From: Burkholderia sp. TSV86 | GTDB taxonomy: Bacteria > Pseudomonadota > Gammaproteobacteria > Burkholderiales > Burkholderiaceae | Reading direction: 5' to 3' | Assembly: GCF_001522865.1 (NCBI RefSeq) | Contig: NZ_LOWB01000039.1 | Coordinates: 21,191 to 85,190, forward strand | Length of the DNA stretch: 64,000 nt | In this document: positions 1-8,504 of the stretch, in pieces | Layout: each line of letters begins with the position of its first letter | How positions within the stretch are numbered: position 1 is the first letter of the stretch | Program-made: the position numbers and the translations under genes | The notes under the pieces: model-generated | What the model saw: the letters and a program-made list of their open reading frames with translations, nothing else | Told to the model about the DNA's origin: nothing | Database searches by the model: none

Positions 1-1
1 C

Positions 2-1162
2 GGCGCGGGGCTGTACGGTGCGGTCTGCGCGCACGAGCTGACTCGGCGCGGCCATCGCTGCACGGTGCTCGACAAGCGCGAGCACATCGGCGGCCATGCG
101 TACACCCGCTATCACGCCGAGGTGCGATGTCACGAGTACGTGTACGGCGCTCCTGCGTTTCATACCGATGCCAAGCCGATTTGGGACTACGTGAACCGCT
201 TCGCCGAGTTTCGGCCTTACGAGTATCGCGTCAAGGTTGCGCACGGCGGGCATCGCTACAGCTTTCCGATCAACCTGATGACCTTGCACCAAGTGTTCGG
301 CACCTGCACGCCGCGCGACGCGCACGCGCGCCTCGCGGCCGAACGCATTCCGTGCGCGGCGCCCGAGACGCTCGAGCAGGCCTGCCTGGCCACGCTCGGC
401 CCGACGCTGTACGGGCTTTTTATCGAAGGCTATACCGTCAAGCAGTGGGGCCGCCATCCGGCCCAGTTGCCCGCCGCGTTCGTCGCGCGTTTGCCGGTGC
501 GGCTGAGCTTCGACGACCGCTATGTCAGCGACCGCTACCAGGGCCTGCCGCTCGACGGCTACACGCCGATGATCGCGCAGATGCTCGCCGGCAGCGACGT
601 GCACCTAGGCATCGATTTCCTCTACCGGCGTGACGACTGGCTCAAGCGCTACCCGCGCGTGATCTACACGGGCCCCATCGATGCGTTCTTCGACGAGCGC
701 TTCGGCCCGCTCGCGTACCGCACGCTGCGCCTCGAGCGCGAGGTGCTGCCGATGGCCGATTTCCAGGGCGCGCCCGTCGTCCACTACACCGAATCCACCG
801 TGCCGTACACCCGCATCATCGAGCACAAGCACTTCGACGCCGCAGGCGCGGGGGCGGCGGCCGGCGCGGCGTCAACCGCGTTGCCCGAGGCGGTGCCCGC
901 GGGTTCGCCGGGCGCCTCGGCCGGGGCGCCCGCCTCCGAGCGCACGCTGATCACCCGCGTCTATCTGCATGCCCGCGAGCCGGGCCAAGCGCCGGACTAT
1001 CCGGTCAACGACGCATGGAACGCGCTGCTGTTGCAGCGTTACCGGCATGCGGCCGAATCGCTCGCCGGCCACGTGCACTTTGGCGGGCGCCTGGCCGAGT
1101 ACCGCGACGACCGGATGCATCAGGTCATCCGTGCCGCGCTGGCGTTTTGCGCGCGCGCGTGA
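2..1162 (+). CDS. glf: UDP-galactopyranose mutase, 5' end outside window
   Basis: Interconverts UDP-galactopyranose and UDP-galactofuranose, a FAD-dependent cytosolic step supplying Galf to surface polysaccharides. The open frame runs in from the window edge. Its first residues GAGLYGAVCAHEL form the dinucleotide-binding GxGxxG loop, followed by REHIGGHAY, the FAD-contacting GGH segment of the family. The GTG at 65 is therefore internal and the true start lies upstream. Family blocks KQWG and RIIEHKHF are present. An Ala/Gly/Pro-rich insertion of about 35 residues (near 841-945) interrupts the C-terminal third and is unusual. The following gene starts 20 bp downstream on the same strand. Identification is firm; the role in a polysaccharide cluster is inferred from its neighbours. 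Confidence 0.9.
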   Translation, partial: GAGLYGAVCAHELTRRGHRCTVLDKREHIGGHAYTRYHAEVRCHEYVYGAPAFHTDAKPIWDYVNRFAEFRPYEYRVKVAHGGHRYSFPINLMTLHQVFGTCTPRDAHARLAAERIPCAAPETLEQACLATLGPTLYGLFIEGYTVKQWGRHPAQLPAAFVARLPVRLSFDDRYVSDRYQGLPLDGYTPMIAQMLAGSDVHLGIDFLYRRDDWLKRYPRVIYTGPIDAFFDERFGPLAYRTLRLEREVLPMADFQGAPVVHYTESTVPYTRIIEHKHFDAAGAGAAAGAASTALPEAVPAGSPGASAGAPASERTLITRVYLHAREPGQAPDYPVNDAWNALLLQRYRHAAESLAGHVHFGGRLAEYRDDRMHQVIRAALAFCARA

Positions 1163-1182
1163 CTGCTACCCAGGCGCCAACC

Positions 1183-2415
1183 ATGAGCCGTGATACTTAT
1201 CCTCCCCATCCGCTGATCGACCTCGACTGGATTCGCGACGCGAGCGGCCGCCCCGAGCTGTCCGCGCGCGAGTGCCTGCTCGAGCAGGACGCCGTCGGCC
1301 CCAATGCGTTGTTCGATCCGGACTTCTATCGGCGCGCGTATGGCGCGTCGATGCCCGACGGCATGCGCTGTGTCGAGCATTTCTGCGGGCAGACGCGCGA
1401 CGCGCCCCGCGATCCCAACGCGCTGTTCTCGGTGAGGCAATGGCACGATACGCATGGCCGCGCGCTGGCGCCCGCCCGCTGGCGTGCAGAGCTGTTCGGG
1501 CTGCTGAGCCGCGAGGCCCGTTTCGCGCGCGACGAGCTGGCGCGCTTCAAGGCCGGGCAGATCGTGCTGCACGACCAGCGCGTCGGCTCGCCGCCCGAGG
1601 CCGGGCAGGCGATCGTGCTGTTCGCCCATCACGATACCCACGACGGCATCACCCCTTATGTCTACGATTACCTCGACGCGCTGGCCGAGCAGGGCACCTG
1701 CCTGCTGTTCGTCACGCAAGACGCACCGCTCGCGCCCGCTGCTCACGCGCAGCTTGCACGCCGCGTGTGGCGCATCGTGCAGACCCGCAACCGCGCACAC
1801 GACTGGGGCCTGTATCACGTCGGTCTGCGGCTGCTCGAGCGCGACGGCTTCACGCCGCATCACCCGCTCGTGCTCACCAACGACAGCGTGGTCGGCACCA
1901 TGAACAGCCTCACGCCGCTCTTCGCGCGGGCCCGCGAAAGCCAAGCCGTGCTCACCGGCGCGATCGACGGCTGGTTGTACGACGGGCATTTGCCGTCGTT
2001 CTTTCTATACTGCTCGCCGCAGCTCGTGCAGTGCGCCGCGTGGCGCGATTTCTGGGCCGCCTGGCGGCCGCTGCTGGAGCGCGCCAGCGCGCTCAACGGC
2101 TGCGAGCACGGTTTTTCGCGCTTCATGCGCGCGCGCGGCGTACCGATGCAGGCTGCCTGGACCTACGAGCAGATCCTCGAATCGGCCGATCCGGCCCGGG
2201 CTCATGCGTGGCGCCGCGCGCGGTTCGAGCGCCACGGCGATACCGACCCGTTTCACGCCCTGTGGGATGTGATGCTCGAATGCGGCTTTCCGTTGCTCAA
2301 GCGCTCGGTGTTCACCGCGCCGCTGAACGCTCACCATCTGAGCCATATGACCAACGTGCTGAGCCGTCTCGTGTCCCGCCGCCGGGCGCGCACCGCCTCC
2401 GGGGAGCGTGCTTGA
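1183..2415 (+). CDS. Rhamnan synthesis protein F-like (RgpF family) protein
   Basis: A 410-residue protein whose middle matches the RgpF family pattern: a VLFAHHDTHDGI opening, then TRNRAHDWGLYHVGL (the family's R-N-x-G/H-D-x-G signature), LTNDSVVG, and a late SFFLYCSP segment. RgpF proteins take part in assembling rhamnose-rich or related cell-surface polysaccharides, probably as glycosyltransferases. I chose the ATG at 1183 because the longer frame overlaps glf extensively. The stop overlaps the next start by one base (TGATG), suggesting translational coupling. The exact sugar and linkage cannot be read from sequence. Confidence 0.75.
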   Translation: MSRDTYPPHPLIDLDWIRDASGRPELSARECLLEQDAVGPNALFDPDFYRRAYGASMPDGMRCVEHFCGQTRDAPRDPNALFSVRQWHDTHGRALAPARWRAELFGLLSREARFARDELARFKAGQIVLHDQRVGSPPEAGQAIVLFAHHDTHDGITPYVYDYLDALAEQGTCLLFVTQDAPLAPAAHAQLARRVWRIVQTRNRAHDWGLYHVGLRLLERDGFTPHHPLVLTNDSVVGTMNSLTPLFARARESQAVLTGAIDGWLYDGHLPSFFLYCSPQLVQCAAWRDFWAAWRPLLERASALNGCEHGFSRFMRARGVPMQAAWTYEQILESADPARAHAWRRARFERHGDTDPFHALWDVMLECGFPLLKRSVFTAPLNAHHLSHMTNVLSRLVSRRRARTASGERA

Positions 2416-3812
2416 TGGCCGCGTTTCCGATCGTACCGGGCGCAGAGGCGCGCGGCGGCGAAGGCGGCGAAGGCGCGCCGGCCGCGTGGCGGTGGCCGGG
2501 CCTGAGCGCCGCATCGTTCTGGCTGCCTGAGCATGGCGGCGTCGGCACCGCGCACGAGCACGCGCCGTTCGTCTTCTGGCTGACCGAGGCGATGGCGCCG
2601 CGCATTCTCGTCGCGCTCGGCGCGCGTCAGGGTCTGACCTATCTGGCCTTCTGCCAGGCCGTCGGCCGCCTGAATCTCGCGACGCGCTGCTATGCCGTGG
2701 GAAGCTGGCAACGCGACCGCGACGACGACGCGCGCGTCCAGCCCCTTCACGCCGAGCAGGCCCGCACGCTGCTCGCCGCGCTCCACGACACGCACTATGC
2801 GGCGATCTCGCGCCGGCTGCCGGTGTGCGCGGACGACGCGTTGCCGTACTTCGCCGACGGCGAAGTCGACCTGCTGCATCTGGACGGCCGGCCCGACTAC
2901 GACGCCGCGCTGCACGACTTCCGCGCGTGGCTGCCCAAGCTATCGGCCCGTGCCGTGGTGGTGCTCCACGACATCCACCGGCGCCAGCCCGGTTTCGGCA
3001 CGTGGCGGCTCTGGCAGGAACTCGGCGCGCGCTATCCGTCGTTCGCGCTGGCGCACAACGACGGCCTGGGCGTGCTCGGCGTCGGCCCGCAGCCGCCGCC
3101 GGCGCTCGCCGGGCTGTTTGCCGCCGACGCCGGCACCCGCACGGCGCTGCATACGATCTATGCGCGCCTGGGCAGCACCGTCACTCAACGGATCGTCATC
3201 GATGCGCTGGACCTCGAACTTGCGTCACGCCAGGATGAACTCGAGCGGCTGCGCCACGATGCCGGCACCGCGCATCGGCTGGTGAGCCAGGCCGAGCGCG
3301 AACTGCATCGCAGCAATTTGGACGTGGCCGCGCTGCGCGAGCAACTCGTGCGGCATTTGGCCGAGCAGGCGCAGCAGGGGGCGGATTTGCGGGCGCGGCT
3401 AGCCGAGCGGGACGCGCGGCTGCGCGCGTGGGGCGCGGAGCGCGAGCAGGCCGCGCATGAGCGCGCGCGACTGCATGCGCAACTCGCCAGCCAGTGCGAG
3501 GCGCTCGCCGAGCTGGGCGCGACGCGCGCACGGCTGCGGCAGTTGGAAGTGCAGTCGCAGCAAATCCAGCAGACTTACGAGACGGCGTTGGACGACGCCC
3601 ATCGCGCGCTGGACGCCGCCGAGGACCGGCAGCGGCGCATGCAGGTCCGCATGGCCGAGCAGGGCGCCGCGCTGGCCGTGCTGCGCGCGCGACTGCGCGC
3701 GGCCGAGGCCGCGTCGGCGCGGCATGTGATCCGGCGCTGGCGCGCCGCGCTCGCCCGGCGCTTCGCGTGCCTGCGGGCCGTGGCCGCGCCGTCGCGGCAG
3801 ACGTCCCGATGA
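2415..3812 (+). CDS. Class I methyltransferase with C-terminal coiled coil
   Basis: A 465-residue, two-part protein. Residues about 20-240 resemble the Methyltransf_24 type of SAM-dependent methyltransferase: ILVALGARQGLTYLAF (motif I region), then DLLHLDGRPDYDAALHDF and VVVLHDIH, characteristic of that family. Residues about 260-440 form a charged Glu/Arg/Ala/Leu-rich heptad pattern, predicted to be a long coiled coil. A methyltransferase joined to a coiled coil in a polysaccharide cluster recalls chain-terminating methyltransferases such as WbdD that measure O-antigen length, but that is inference from architecture. Both ends overlap neighbours (TGATG upstream, ATGA downstream). Confidence 0.75.
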   Translation: MAAFPIVPGAEARGGEGGEGAPAAWRWPGLSAASFWLPEHGGVGTAHEHAPFVFWLTEAMAPRILVALGARQGLTYLAFCQAVGRLNLATRCYAVGSWQRDRDDDARVQPLHAEQARTLLAALHDTHYAAISRRLPVCADDALPYFADGEVDLLHLDGRPDYDAALHDFRAWLPKLSARAVVVLHDIHRRQPGFGTWRLWQELGARYPSFALAHNDGLGVLGVGPQPPPALAGLFAADAGTRTALHTIYARLGSTVTQRIVIDALDLELASRQDELERLRHDAGTAHRLVSQAERELHRSNLDVAALREQLVRHLAEQAQQGADLRARLAERDARLRAWGAEREQAAHERARLHAQLASQCEALAELGATRARLRQLEVQSQQIQQTYETALDDAHRALDAAEDRQRRMQVRMAEQGAALAVLRARLRAAEAASARHVIRRWRAALARRFACLRAVAAPSRQTSR

Positions 3813-4966
3813 GCGCGGCGCGGCCCCCCGGTTGGCGCATCGGCATCACGATCGGCTTACGTGCGCCGGACGAGAGCCTGTGGATCAACGGCATCAAGCA
3901 GAACGCGCTCTATTTGGCCAAGCTGCTGATGGCGTCGCCGCGCGGCCATCGGGTCACGCTCGTCAATACCACTGAGGTGCCCATCACCGACGCGCTGCCG
4001 TGGGACAGCCGGGTGTTCGACACGCGGCCGTGGTCCGACGCGCAAGACGCGCTCGACGTGTTGATCGAACTCGGCGGGCAGATCAGCGGCGAGCAGACCG
4101 CGTATCTGAAGGCGCGCGGCGTGAAGCTCGTCAGCTATTGCTGCGGAGTCGAATATATCAACGTGATCGAATCGATTCTGTTCGGCCGGCGCTTGTGGGA
4201 TTCGCTCTGGATCAACCGCGATTACGACGAGGTCTGGGCGATCCCGCAGATCGCGCCGTCGTCGCTGCCGTTCCTGCAATCGCTGCGGCGCTGCCCGGCG
4301 CGCGTCGTGCCGTTCGTGTGGGACCCGCTGTGCGTGACCGAGCGCGCCCGCGCGCTGCCGCACGCAGGCGAGTACCGGCCGAGCGGCGCGCGCGCGAAGC
4401 GGCTGACGATCATGGAGCCGAACCACGACGTCGTCAAATGCTGTGTGTATCCGTTGTTGATTGTCGACGAGGTATTCCGGCGCGACCCCGATGCAATTGC
4501 CTTCACGCACGTGACGAACGCCGAGCATCTCGCCACGGGCAGCCCGGAGTTCGTGATGCTGATGGGATATCTGGAACTGGTGCGCGCGCGGCGCGCGAGC
4601 TTCGTGGGGCGTTATGACACGCCGACGTTTCTGGCATGGCATACCGACGTGGTGGTATCGCATCAATGGGAGAACCCGCTGAATTACTTTTACTTCGACG
4701 TATGCTGGCAGGGGTATCCGCTGGTGCACAACGCGGCGCTGGCGCCGGATTTGGGGTACTACTATCCGGGCAATGACGTGCGCGAAGGCGCGGCGGCGCT
4801 CGAGCGCGCGCTGGGGCGGCACGATGCGCAGTGGGACGCGTATGCAAAGCGGCAGCGCACGCTGCTGCGCCGGTATACGGCGGAGAACCCCGCGCTCGTC
4901 GCCGAGTACGATACGCTGCTCGATGCGCTGATGGCCGCGCCCGGCGGCCCGCGGCGGCGCACATGA
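3809..4966 (+). CDS. DUF2827 family protein (putative glycosyltransferase-like)
   Basis: A 385-residue protein of the DUF2827 family, common in Burkholderia polysaccharide clusters. Recognisable blocks are WINGIKQNALYLAKLL near the start, LDVLIELGGQISGE, VSYCCGVEYINVIES and, near the end, SHQWENPLNYFYFD with WQGYPLVHN. The fold is thought to resemble GT-B glycosyltransferases, but no activity is established. The ATG at 3809 overlaps the preceding stop (ATGA), so it is the last gene of this co-directional set. A perfect PIP box begins three bases after its stop, marking an abrupt change to the Hrp region. Confidence 0.8.
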   Translation: MSAARPPGWRIGITIGLRAPDESLWINGIKQNALYLAKLLMASPRGHRVTLVNTTEVPITDALPWDSRVFDTRPWSDAQDALDVLIELGGQISGEQTAYLKARGVKLVSYCCGVEYINVIESILFGRRLWDSLWINRDYDEVWAIPQIAPSSLPFLQSLRRCPARVVPFVWDPLCVTERARALPHAGEYRPSGARAKRLTIMEPNHDVVKCCVYPLLIVDEVFRRDPDAIAFTHVTNAEHLATGSPEFVMLMGYLELVRARRASFVGRYDTPTFLAWHTDVVVSHQWENPLNYFYFDVCWQGYPLVHNAALAPDLGYYYPGNDVREGAAALERALGRHDAQWDAYAKRQRTLLRRYTAENPALVAEYDTLLDALMAAPGGPRRRT

Positions 4967-4968
4967 CT

Positions 4969-5030
4969 TTCGCCGCAGTGGAGAGGCTTTCGTATGGCGG
5001 CTTTCCTGTGATGAATGGAGCACTTACATT
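4969..5030 (+). promoter_or_regulatory. PIP (hrpII) box with -10 element, plus strand
   Basis: TTCG at 4969-4972 and TTCG at 4989-4992 are separated by exactly 16 bases. TACATT at 5025-5030 follows 32 bases later and fits the YANNNT -10 element of HrpB/HrpX-activated promoters. It points right, towards the small exported protein at 5177, with a leader of about 140 bases. Function is inferred from the exact match to the known architecture. Confidence 0.75.
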
Positions 5031-5176
5031 GCTGCATCAACACAAAAGGAGAGGTGCGATTCAACGCGGGAATTTCTTTGATTCAACGGTATGTTCGAGC
5101 GGACGCCAGGGTGTTTTCATTGCGCAATCCGGTGTAACGGGACGTACTCACAGAAAGGCAGTGCGATGGAGATTTC

Positions 5177-5431
5177 ATGAAAAAAAATTATTTAAAATAT
5201 CTGACGGTTTTTAGTTTTTTGATTTTCGATTGCGTGCACGCCGACAACCCTTCTGAGAAAGAGGCGCGCGGCGGTGTCAACCGCTCATTCGATGAAATAA
5301 ATAAAAGAATCAATCGCGATTTCGAGCCGGGCGAGTTGCCGCGATCGGTTCCGCCGAAAACGAGTGCGCAGCAATTCAACGACGATCGCGTGCGCGCGTG
5401 CAGTCGCGCCAAGCCGCCGTGCAGTCCGTAA
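5177..5431 (+). CDS. Small exported protein downstream of a PIP box, unknown function
   Basis: An 84-residue protein I do not recognise. Lysines and an aromatic/hydrophobic stretch (about residues 2-22, ending VHADN) look like a Sec signal peptide cut after the Ala. The mature part is short, polar, rich in Arg, Pro and Glu, with two Cys near the C-terminus. The start has a GGAG sequence five bases upstream. It lies below the PIP box at 4969, so it is probably co-regulated with the secretion system. A periplasmic role is suggested by the signal peptide; a type III effector would not normally carry one. Confidence 0.6.
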   Translation: MKKNYLKYLTVFSFLIFDCVHADNPSEKEARGGVNRSFDEINKRINRDFEPGELPRSVPPKTSAQQFNDDRVRACSRAKPPCSP

Positions 5432-5674
5432 GACCGGCAGCGATGGAGCCGGCACTCGCCGGCGGCGTGACGATACCGGCTCGCGTGACCGCGCCGTGCC
5501 TGCTGCCTCTGTCGCTGCTATTCATCACGGCAGCAAGCGGCTTCGATCGGCCGGCTCACTCACGGCGAAATCACTGTCGTCATGCGCTTCACCAGGCCGC
5601 GTACATTTTTGATGCGTGACCGCCTATTCCGGTGACGGGAACCCTAGACGATGCCAGTTTTCCGGCCAGATGCG

Positions 5675-5694
5675 GCCATGCCGGCATGGCTTTT
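5675..5694 (+). terminator. Palindrome followed by T-run
   Basis: The 16-base perfect palindrome GCCATGCCGGCATGGC (six-base stem with a four-base loop) is followed directly by TTTTAATTT. It resembles a short Rho-independent terminator between the small exported gene and the orphan gene at 5716. Confidence 0.4.
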
Positions 5695-5715
5695 AATTTA
5701 CAAAAGAAATAAGAC

Positions 5716-6300
5716 ATGAATTCATTTAAAAAACTTTCTGATGGGATCGCGCAAGGCGGGAAAGACGTTTGTTGCGGTATCGAGGAAATCGCAATTTCGA
5801 CGATCAGCGGCATCGAACATAACGTCAAAGGAATGTTCGACGTGCTCAATAGCCTGCTGCACGGCGATTTCAGACGCGCATTCGACGATCTCGGCGCTAC
5901 CGTGCAAAACGGGGTCCGCAATGCGGAACGCACGGCCGGCGCAATGGTGCGTACCGCCAGCGCGTTGGTTACGACCATCCCCAATGCGGTACTCGACGCG
6001 GTGAGCCCGGATGCTGCGCGCCTCGTGAGGAAATGCCAGCGGGGTATCGAGAGCGGCATCGAGAAAACCGTCAGCGATATTTACGAGGCCGGTGGCGGCG
6101 TGGCGCAGGGCATGTTCCGGGGCGTGACCAATATTGCCTGCGGGCGCACTGTCGATTGGCTGGAAAGCGGGATAACTGTCCTCGGAAACGCCGCGATGCT
6201 GGTTTCGTTCGCGACGCCTGCCCGCTTGGCGAGCGCGTTCGTCGCGAATACCACCGAACAAACGCTGGCGAGCATCGGCAAGAGGGAGTGTGCGGGCTGA
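5716..6300 (+). CDS. Orphan protein at edge of T3SS locus, candidate secreted protein
   Basis: A 194-residue protein I do not recognise. It is rich in Ala, Gly, Thr and Val. Several stretches (around residues 65-95 and 120-180) could form amphipathic or membrane-touching helices, for example ITVLGNAAMLVSFATPARL. There is no Sec signal peptide; the N-terminus (MNSFKKLSDGIAQGG) is polar, as type III secretion signals often are. It lies between a PIP-box-driven gene and the end of the sct operon, facing it. No perfect PIP box precedes it. Being a type III substrate is a guess from location and composition. Confidence 0.55.
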   Translation: MNSFKKLSDGIAQGGKDVCCGIEEIAISTISGIEHNVKGMFDVLNSLLHGDFRRAFDDLGATVQNGVRNAERTAGAMVRTASALVTTIPNAVLDAVSPDAARLVRKCQRGIESGIEKTVSDIYEAGGGVAQGMFRGVTNIACGRTVDWLESGITVLGNAAMLVSFATPARLASAFVANTTEQTLASIGKRECAG

Positions 6301-6539
6301 CAGCCCAGCGCAATGGCGCTCCGATATCGGCAGCACGTCTTTGCCGTATTCGGATCGCCTGCGGCCCGGCAAACCGCGCAAGCGGATGCCGCGGCTGCGG
6401 CACCGGCGGGACCGCTGCGCCGAGTTGGACCGCTGCCATATGGATGACAGGCTGAAGTATGCCGGAACGACGATGCCAACCCGTCAGGTTCTTGAGCATG
6501 CGAAACCGGTTTATCCGATTCGTTTTTATTGAATCTGAA

Positions 6540-7283
6540 TCATTCGGGTGGCCGAATGATGCCGTGCGGCAAATTCAGCAACGTGAGGCAGACTGCGCGC
6601 TCGTGCTGTTTTGACGTGAGAGGCGCGTCCATCGCCTTGAACAACAGGGGCATTAGGAAGTACGCGCTAGGTGCGTGCGGCGTCAGTTCTTTGCATAGGT
6701 CCCATAGACATTCCAACGTCGGCGCATGCTCCGTTCCTTTCAAAAGGCCCCGGAGTCGGACCAGATTCATGCAGGCGTGCGCTCCGTGGTTCAGCAATAC
6801 GTCACGGCACGCATCGGCGAACAAGCGATCATCCAGCGCGCCGATATCGTGGAGCAGCGCCATCGACGACGATGATTTTTCCGGGGTGTCGTCCGCATTC
6901 CGAAATATCGAAAGCATTTTGAGCGGTCTGCGTTGCTCCTGACCTTGCTCCTGCTGATTCGGATTGCCGCCGGCACCGTCGCTTGGCGTCGGCGCATCGA
7001 GGCTGTCGCGCCACTCGAGTTCCAATTCATTCCAACATTGCTCGTCGAAATCGTCAGCCGCATGTCTGGTGCGCCGGCGAGTCAATTTGTTGACCGTTTT
7101 TCCTGTGCGCGCGGTGTTCGTCGATGATCTGCGCAAAGGCTCGCGCCCGTATGAGAATCGGATGCTGCCTCGATACAACGTGAAAAATTGGGCGTGACTG
7201 GGCACGCTGCCGGCGTCGCGTTTGCAGTCGGTTCGTCCGGCATGCTCGCAGAAGGCCGGGCGGCTTGTCTGGATGCGAGTCAT
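6540..7283 (-). CDS. hpaA: HpaA-like T3SS control protein
   Basis: A 247-residue protein whose ATG overlaps the sctS stop (ATGA), so it is the last gene of the sctU-V-P-Q-R-S operon. In Xanthomonas the gene directly after hrcS is hpaA, a secreted regulator of substrate export. The identification rests mainly on that synteny. A basic cluster LTRRRTRHAADD near residue 70 resembles the nuclear-localisation-like segments of HpaA proteins. The C-terminal half is helical and Leu-rich (MALLHDIGALDD, CMNLVRLRGLL). Sequence similarity beyond this was not tested. A shorter in-frame start further in is possible. Confidence 0.55.
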   Translation of the reverse strand: MTRIQTSRPAFCEHAGRTDCKRDAGSVPSHAQFFTLYRGSIRFSYGREPLRRSSTNTARTGKTVNKLTRRRTRHAADDFDEQCWNELELEWRDSLDAPTPSDGAGGNPNQQEQGQEQRRPLKMLSIFRNADDTPEKSSSSMALLHDIGALDDRLFADACRDVLLNHGAHACMNLVRLRGLLKGTEHAPTLECLWDLCKELTPHAPSAYFLMPLLFKAMDAPLTSKQHERAVCLTLLNLPHGIIRPPE

Positions 7284-7543
7284 GACGGAATCGCGGTGCG
7301 CATGATTTCATTAGCCAAGCGCAGGATGGCCGCGCATGCCAATGGTGCAGTGACGACGATCGCGAGCATGACCGCAATCAGTTTTGCCGCATGCGACAAG
7401 GTCTGATCTTGCATGGACGTGATGGCCTGCAGGAAAGAAACGGCCAGCCCGACCAGCGCCGCGACGATGACGGGCGGCAGCGAAATGGCCAGGCACAGAA
7501 GCATGCCTTCGGTGGTGAAGCGCGTGAGCGTATGAATATCCAT
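7280..7543 (-). CDS. sctS: T3SS export apparatus protein SctS (HrcS)
   Basis: An 87-residue inner-membrane protein with two hydrophobic helices and the family core VGLAVSFLQAITSMQDQTLS. SctS joins SctR and SctT in the helical export gate at the centre of the basal body. Length fits the family. It lies 36 bases after sctR and overlaps the next gene by four bases. Confidence 0.93.
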   Translation of the reverse strand: MDIHTLTRFTTEGMLLCLAISLPPVIVAALVGLAVSFLQAITSMQDQTLSHAAKLIAVMLAIVVTAPLACAAILRLANEIMRTAIPS

Positions 7544-7579
7544 ATCGGACTCTTCAGCGTGAGGACTAGCCGACGCATG

Positions 7580-8230
7580 CTATCGATAGGTCAATATCAA
7601 GCCATGAACGAGCGTCGACCAGCCGTCCATCACGACGAACAACAACAGCTTGAACGGAATCGCGACATTGGTGGGCGTGACTTGGTTGAGCCCCATCGCG
7701 AGCAGGATGTTGGCGATGGTCAGGTCCACCACGATAAAGGCGATATACAACAGGAAGCCGATCTTGAAGGCGTCTGCCAGTTCCGTCAGCGCGAATGCCG
7801 GAGCGAGAACGATCAGATCGTCTTCCCGCAGCTTGTCGGCTTGTTCCTTGGGCCATATCGCCGACGCCGATCGCAACAGAAAACGCTTCTCGCGCTCATG
7901 CGCGTGCTTTTTCAGAAAGTTGCGAAACGGCTCACGCGCGGCGTCGAACGCTTGTATTACCACCTGTGTCGTTTGCATGCCGGTTTGCCGGTTTTCCAGC
8001 GTTTTTGCCGCAGTCATGCCGATCGGCGCCATCACGTAGATCGACACGAGGATGGCGATGCTGTTGATCACCATATTGGGCGGCACCTGCTGCACGCCGA
8101 GCGCGTTGCGCAGCAGTCCGAGCACGACCACGATCTTCGCATACGAGGTGACGACCATCGCAATGAACGGCAGCAGGCTGAGCGCGATGACGATCAGCAG
8201 CAGCCCTGTAACATCAGTCAGTTGAAACAT
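7580..8230 (-). CDS. sctR: T3SS export apparatus protein SctR (HrcR)
   Basis: A 216-residue polytopic membrane protein of the export gate. Family signatures include MVVTSYAKIVVVLGLLRNALGVQQVPPNMV and, near the C-terminus, FKIGFLLYIAFIVVDL and VMDGW. I chose the ATG at 8230 because it gives the family's normal length. A TTG at 8275 would add 15 residues. The start lies inside the last codons of sctQ, implying translational coupling. Confidence 0.92.
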   Translation of the reverse strand: MFQLTDVTGLLLIVIALSLLPFIAMVVTSYAKIVVVLGLLRNALGVQQVPPNMVINSIAILVSIYVMAPIGMTAAKTLENRQTGMQTTQVVIQAFDAAREPFRNFLKKHAHEREKRFLLRSASAIWPKEQADKLREDDLIVLAPAFALTELADAFKIGFLLYIAFIVVDLTIANILLAMGLNQVTPTNVAIPFKLLLFVVMDGWSTLVHGLILTYR

Positions 8231-8504
8231 ATTCGGATGCCATCCGTAGGATTCGAACACCGAGATGTTCTCCAACGGTCACCATTTCTCCATAACCGAT
8301 CGTTTGCCCGTGCGCGACAAGACGCAATTGGGCCTTGTCGACCGAGGTTTCCAGCTCGATCACATAACCGCTCCTCAATGAAGCAAGTTGAGCGAGCGAG
8401 AGTTTGACGATATCGACTTCGAATTGAACCGGCACCTCCAGCTCTCCAATGTGAATCAACTCGTCGGCCGAGCCGGTGAGATCAGATTCGGATGCGTTGG
8501 ACAT
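8214..8504 (-). CDS. Internal translation product SctQ-C (SpoA domain alone)
   Basis: Within sctQ, in the same frame, AAGGAG at 8511-8516 sits exactly six bases before an ATG at 8504. Starting there gives a 96-residue protein, MSNASESDL onwards, made of a short polar leader and the whole SpoA domain. In Yersinia YscQ and several other systems an internally started SctQ-C is known and binds full-length SctQ in the sorting platform. Here the ribosome-binding site is seen directly; expression is inferred. Confidence 0.65.
   Translation of the reverse strand: MSNASESDLTGSADELIHIGELEVPVQFEVDIVKLSLAQLASLRSGYVIELETSVDKAQLRLVAHGQTIGYGEMVTVGEHLGVRILRMASEYVSTD

Noticed and set aside
4831..5214. Frame overlapping the DUF2827 end, with an ATG at 5011
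   Set aside because: The ATG lies before the predicted -10 element of the PIP promoter and no ribosome-binding site is near it.
6290..6532. 80-residue plus-strand frame after the orphan gene at 5716
   Set aside because: Arg/Pro-rich composition typical of a shadow frame, no ribosome-binding site, overlaps the orphan gene end.
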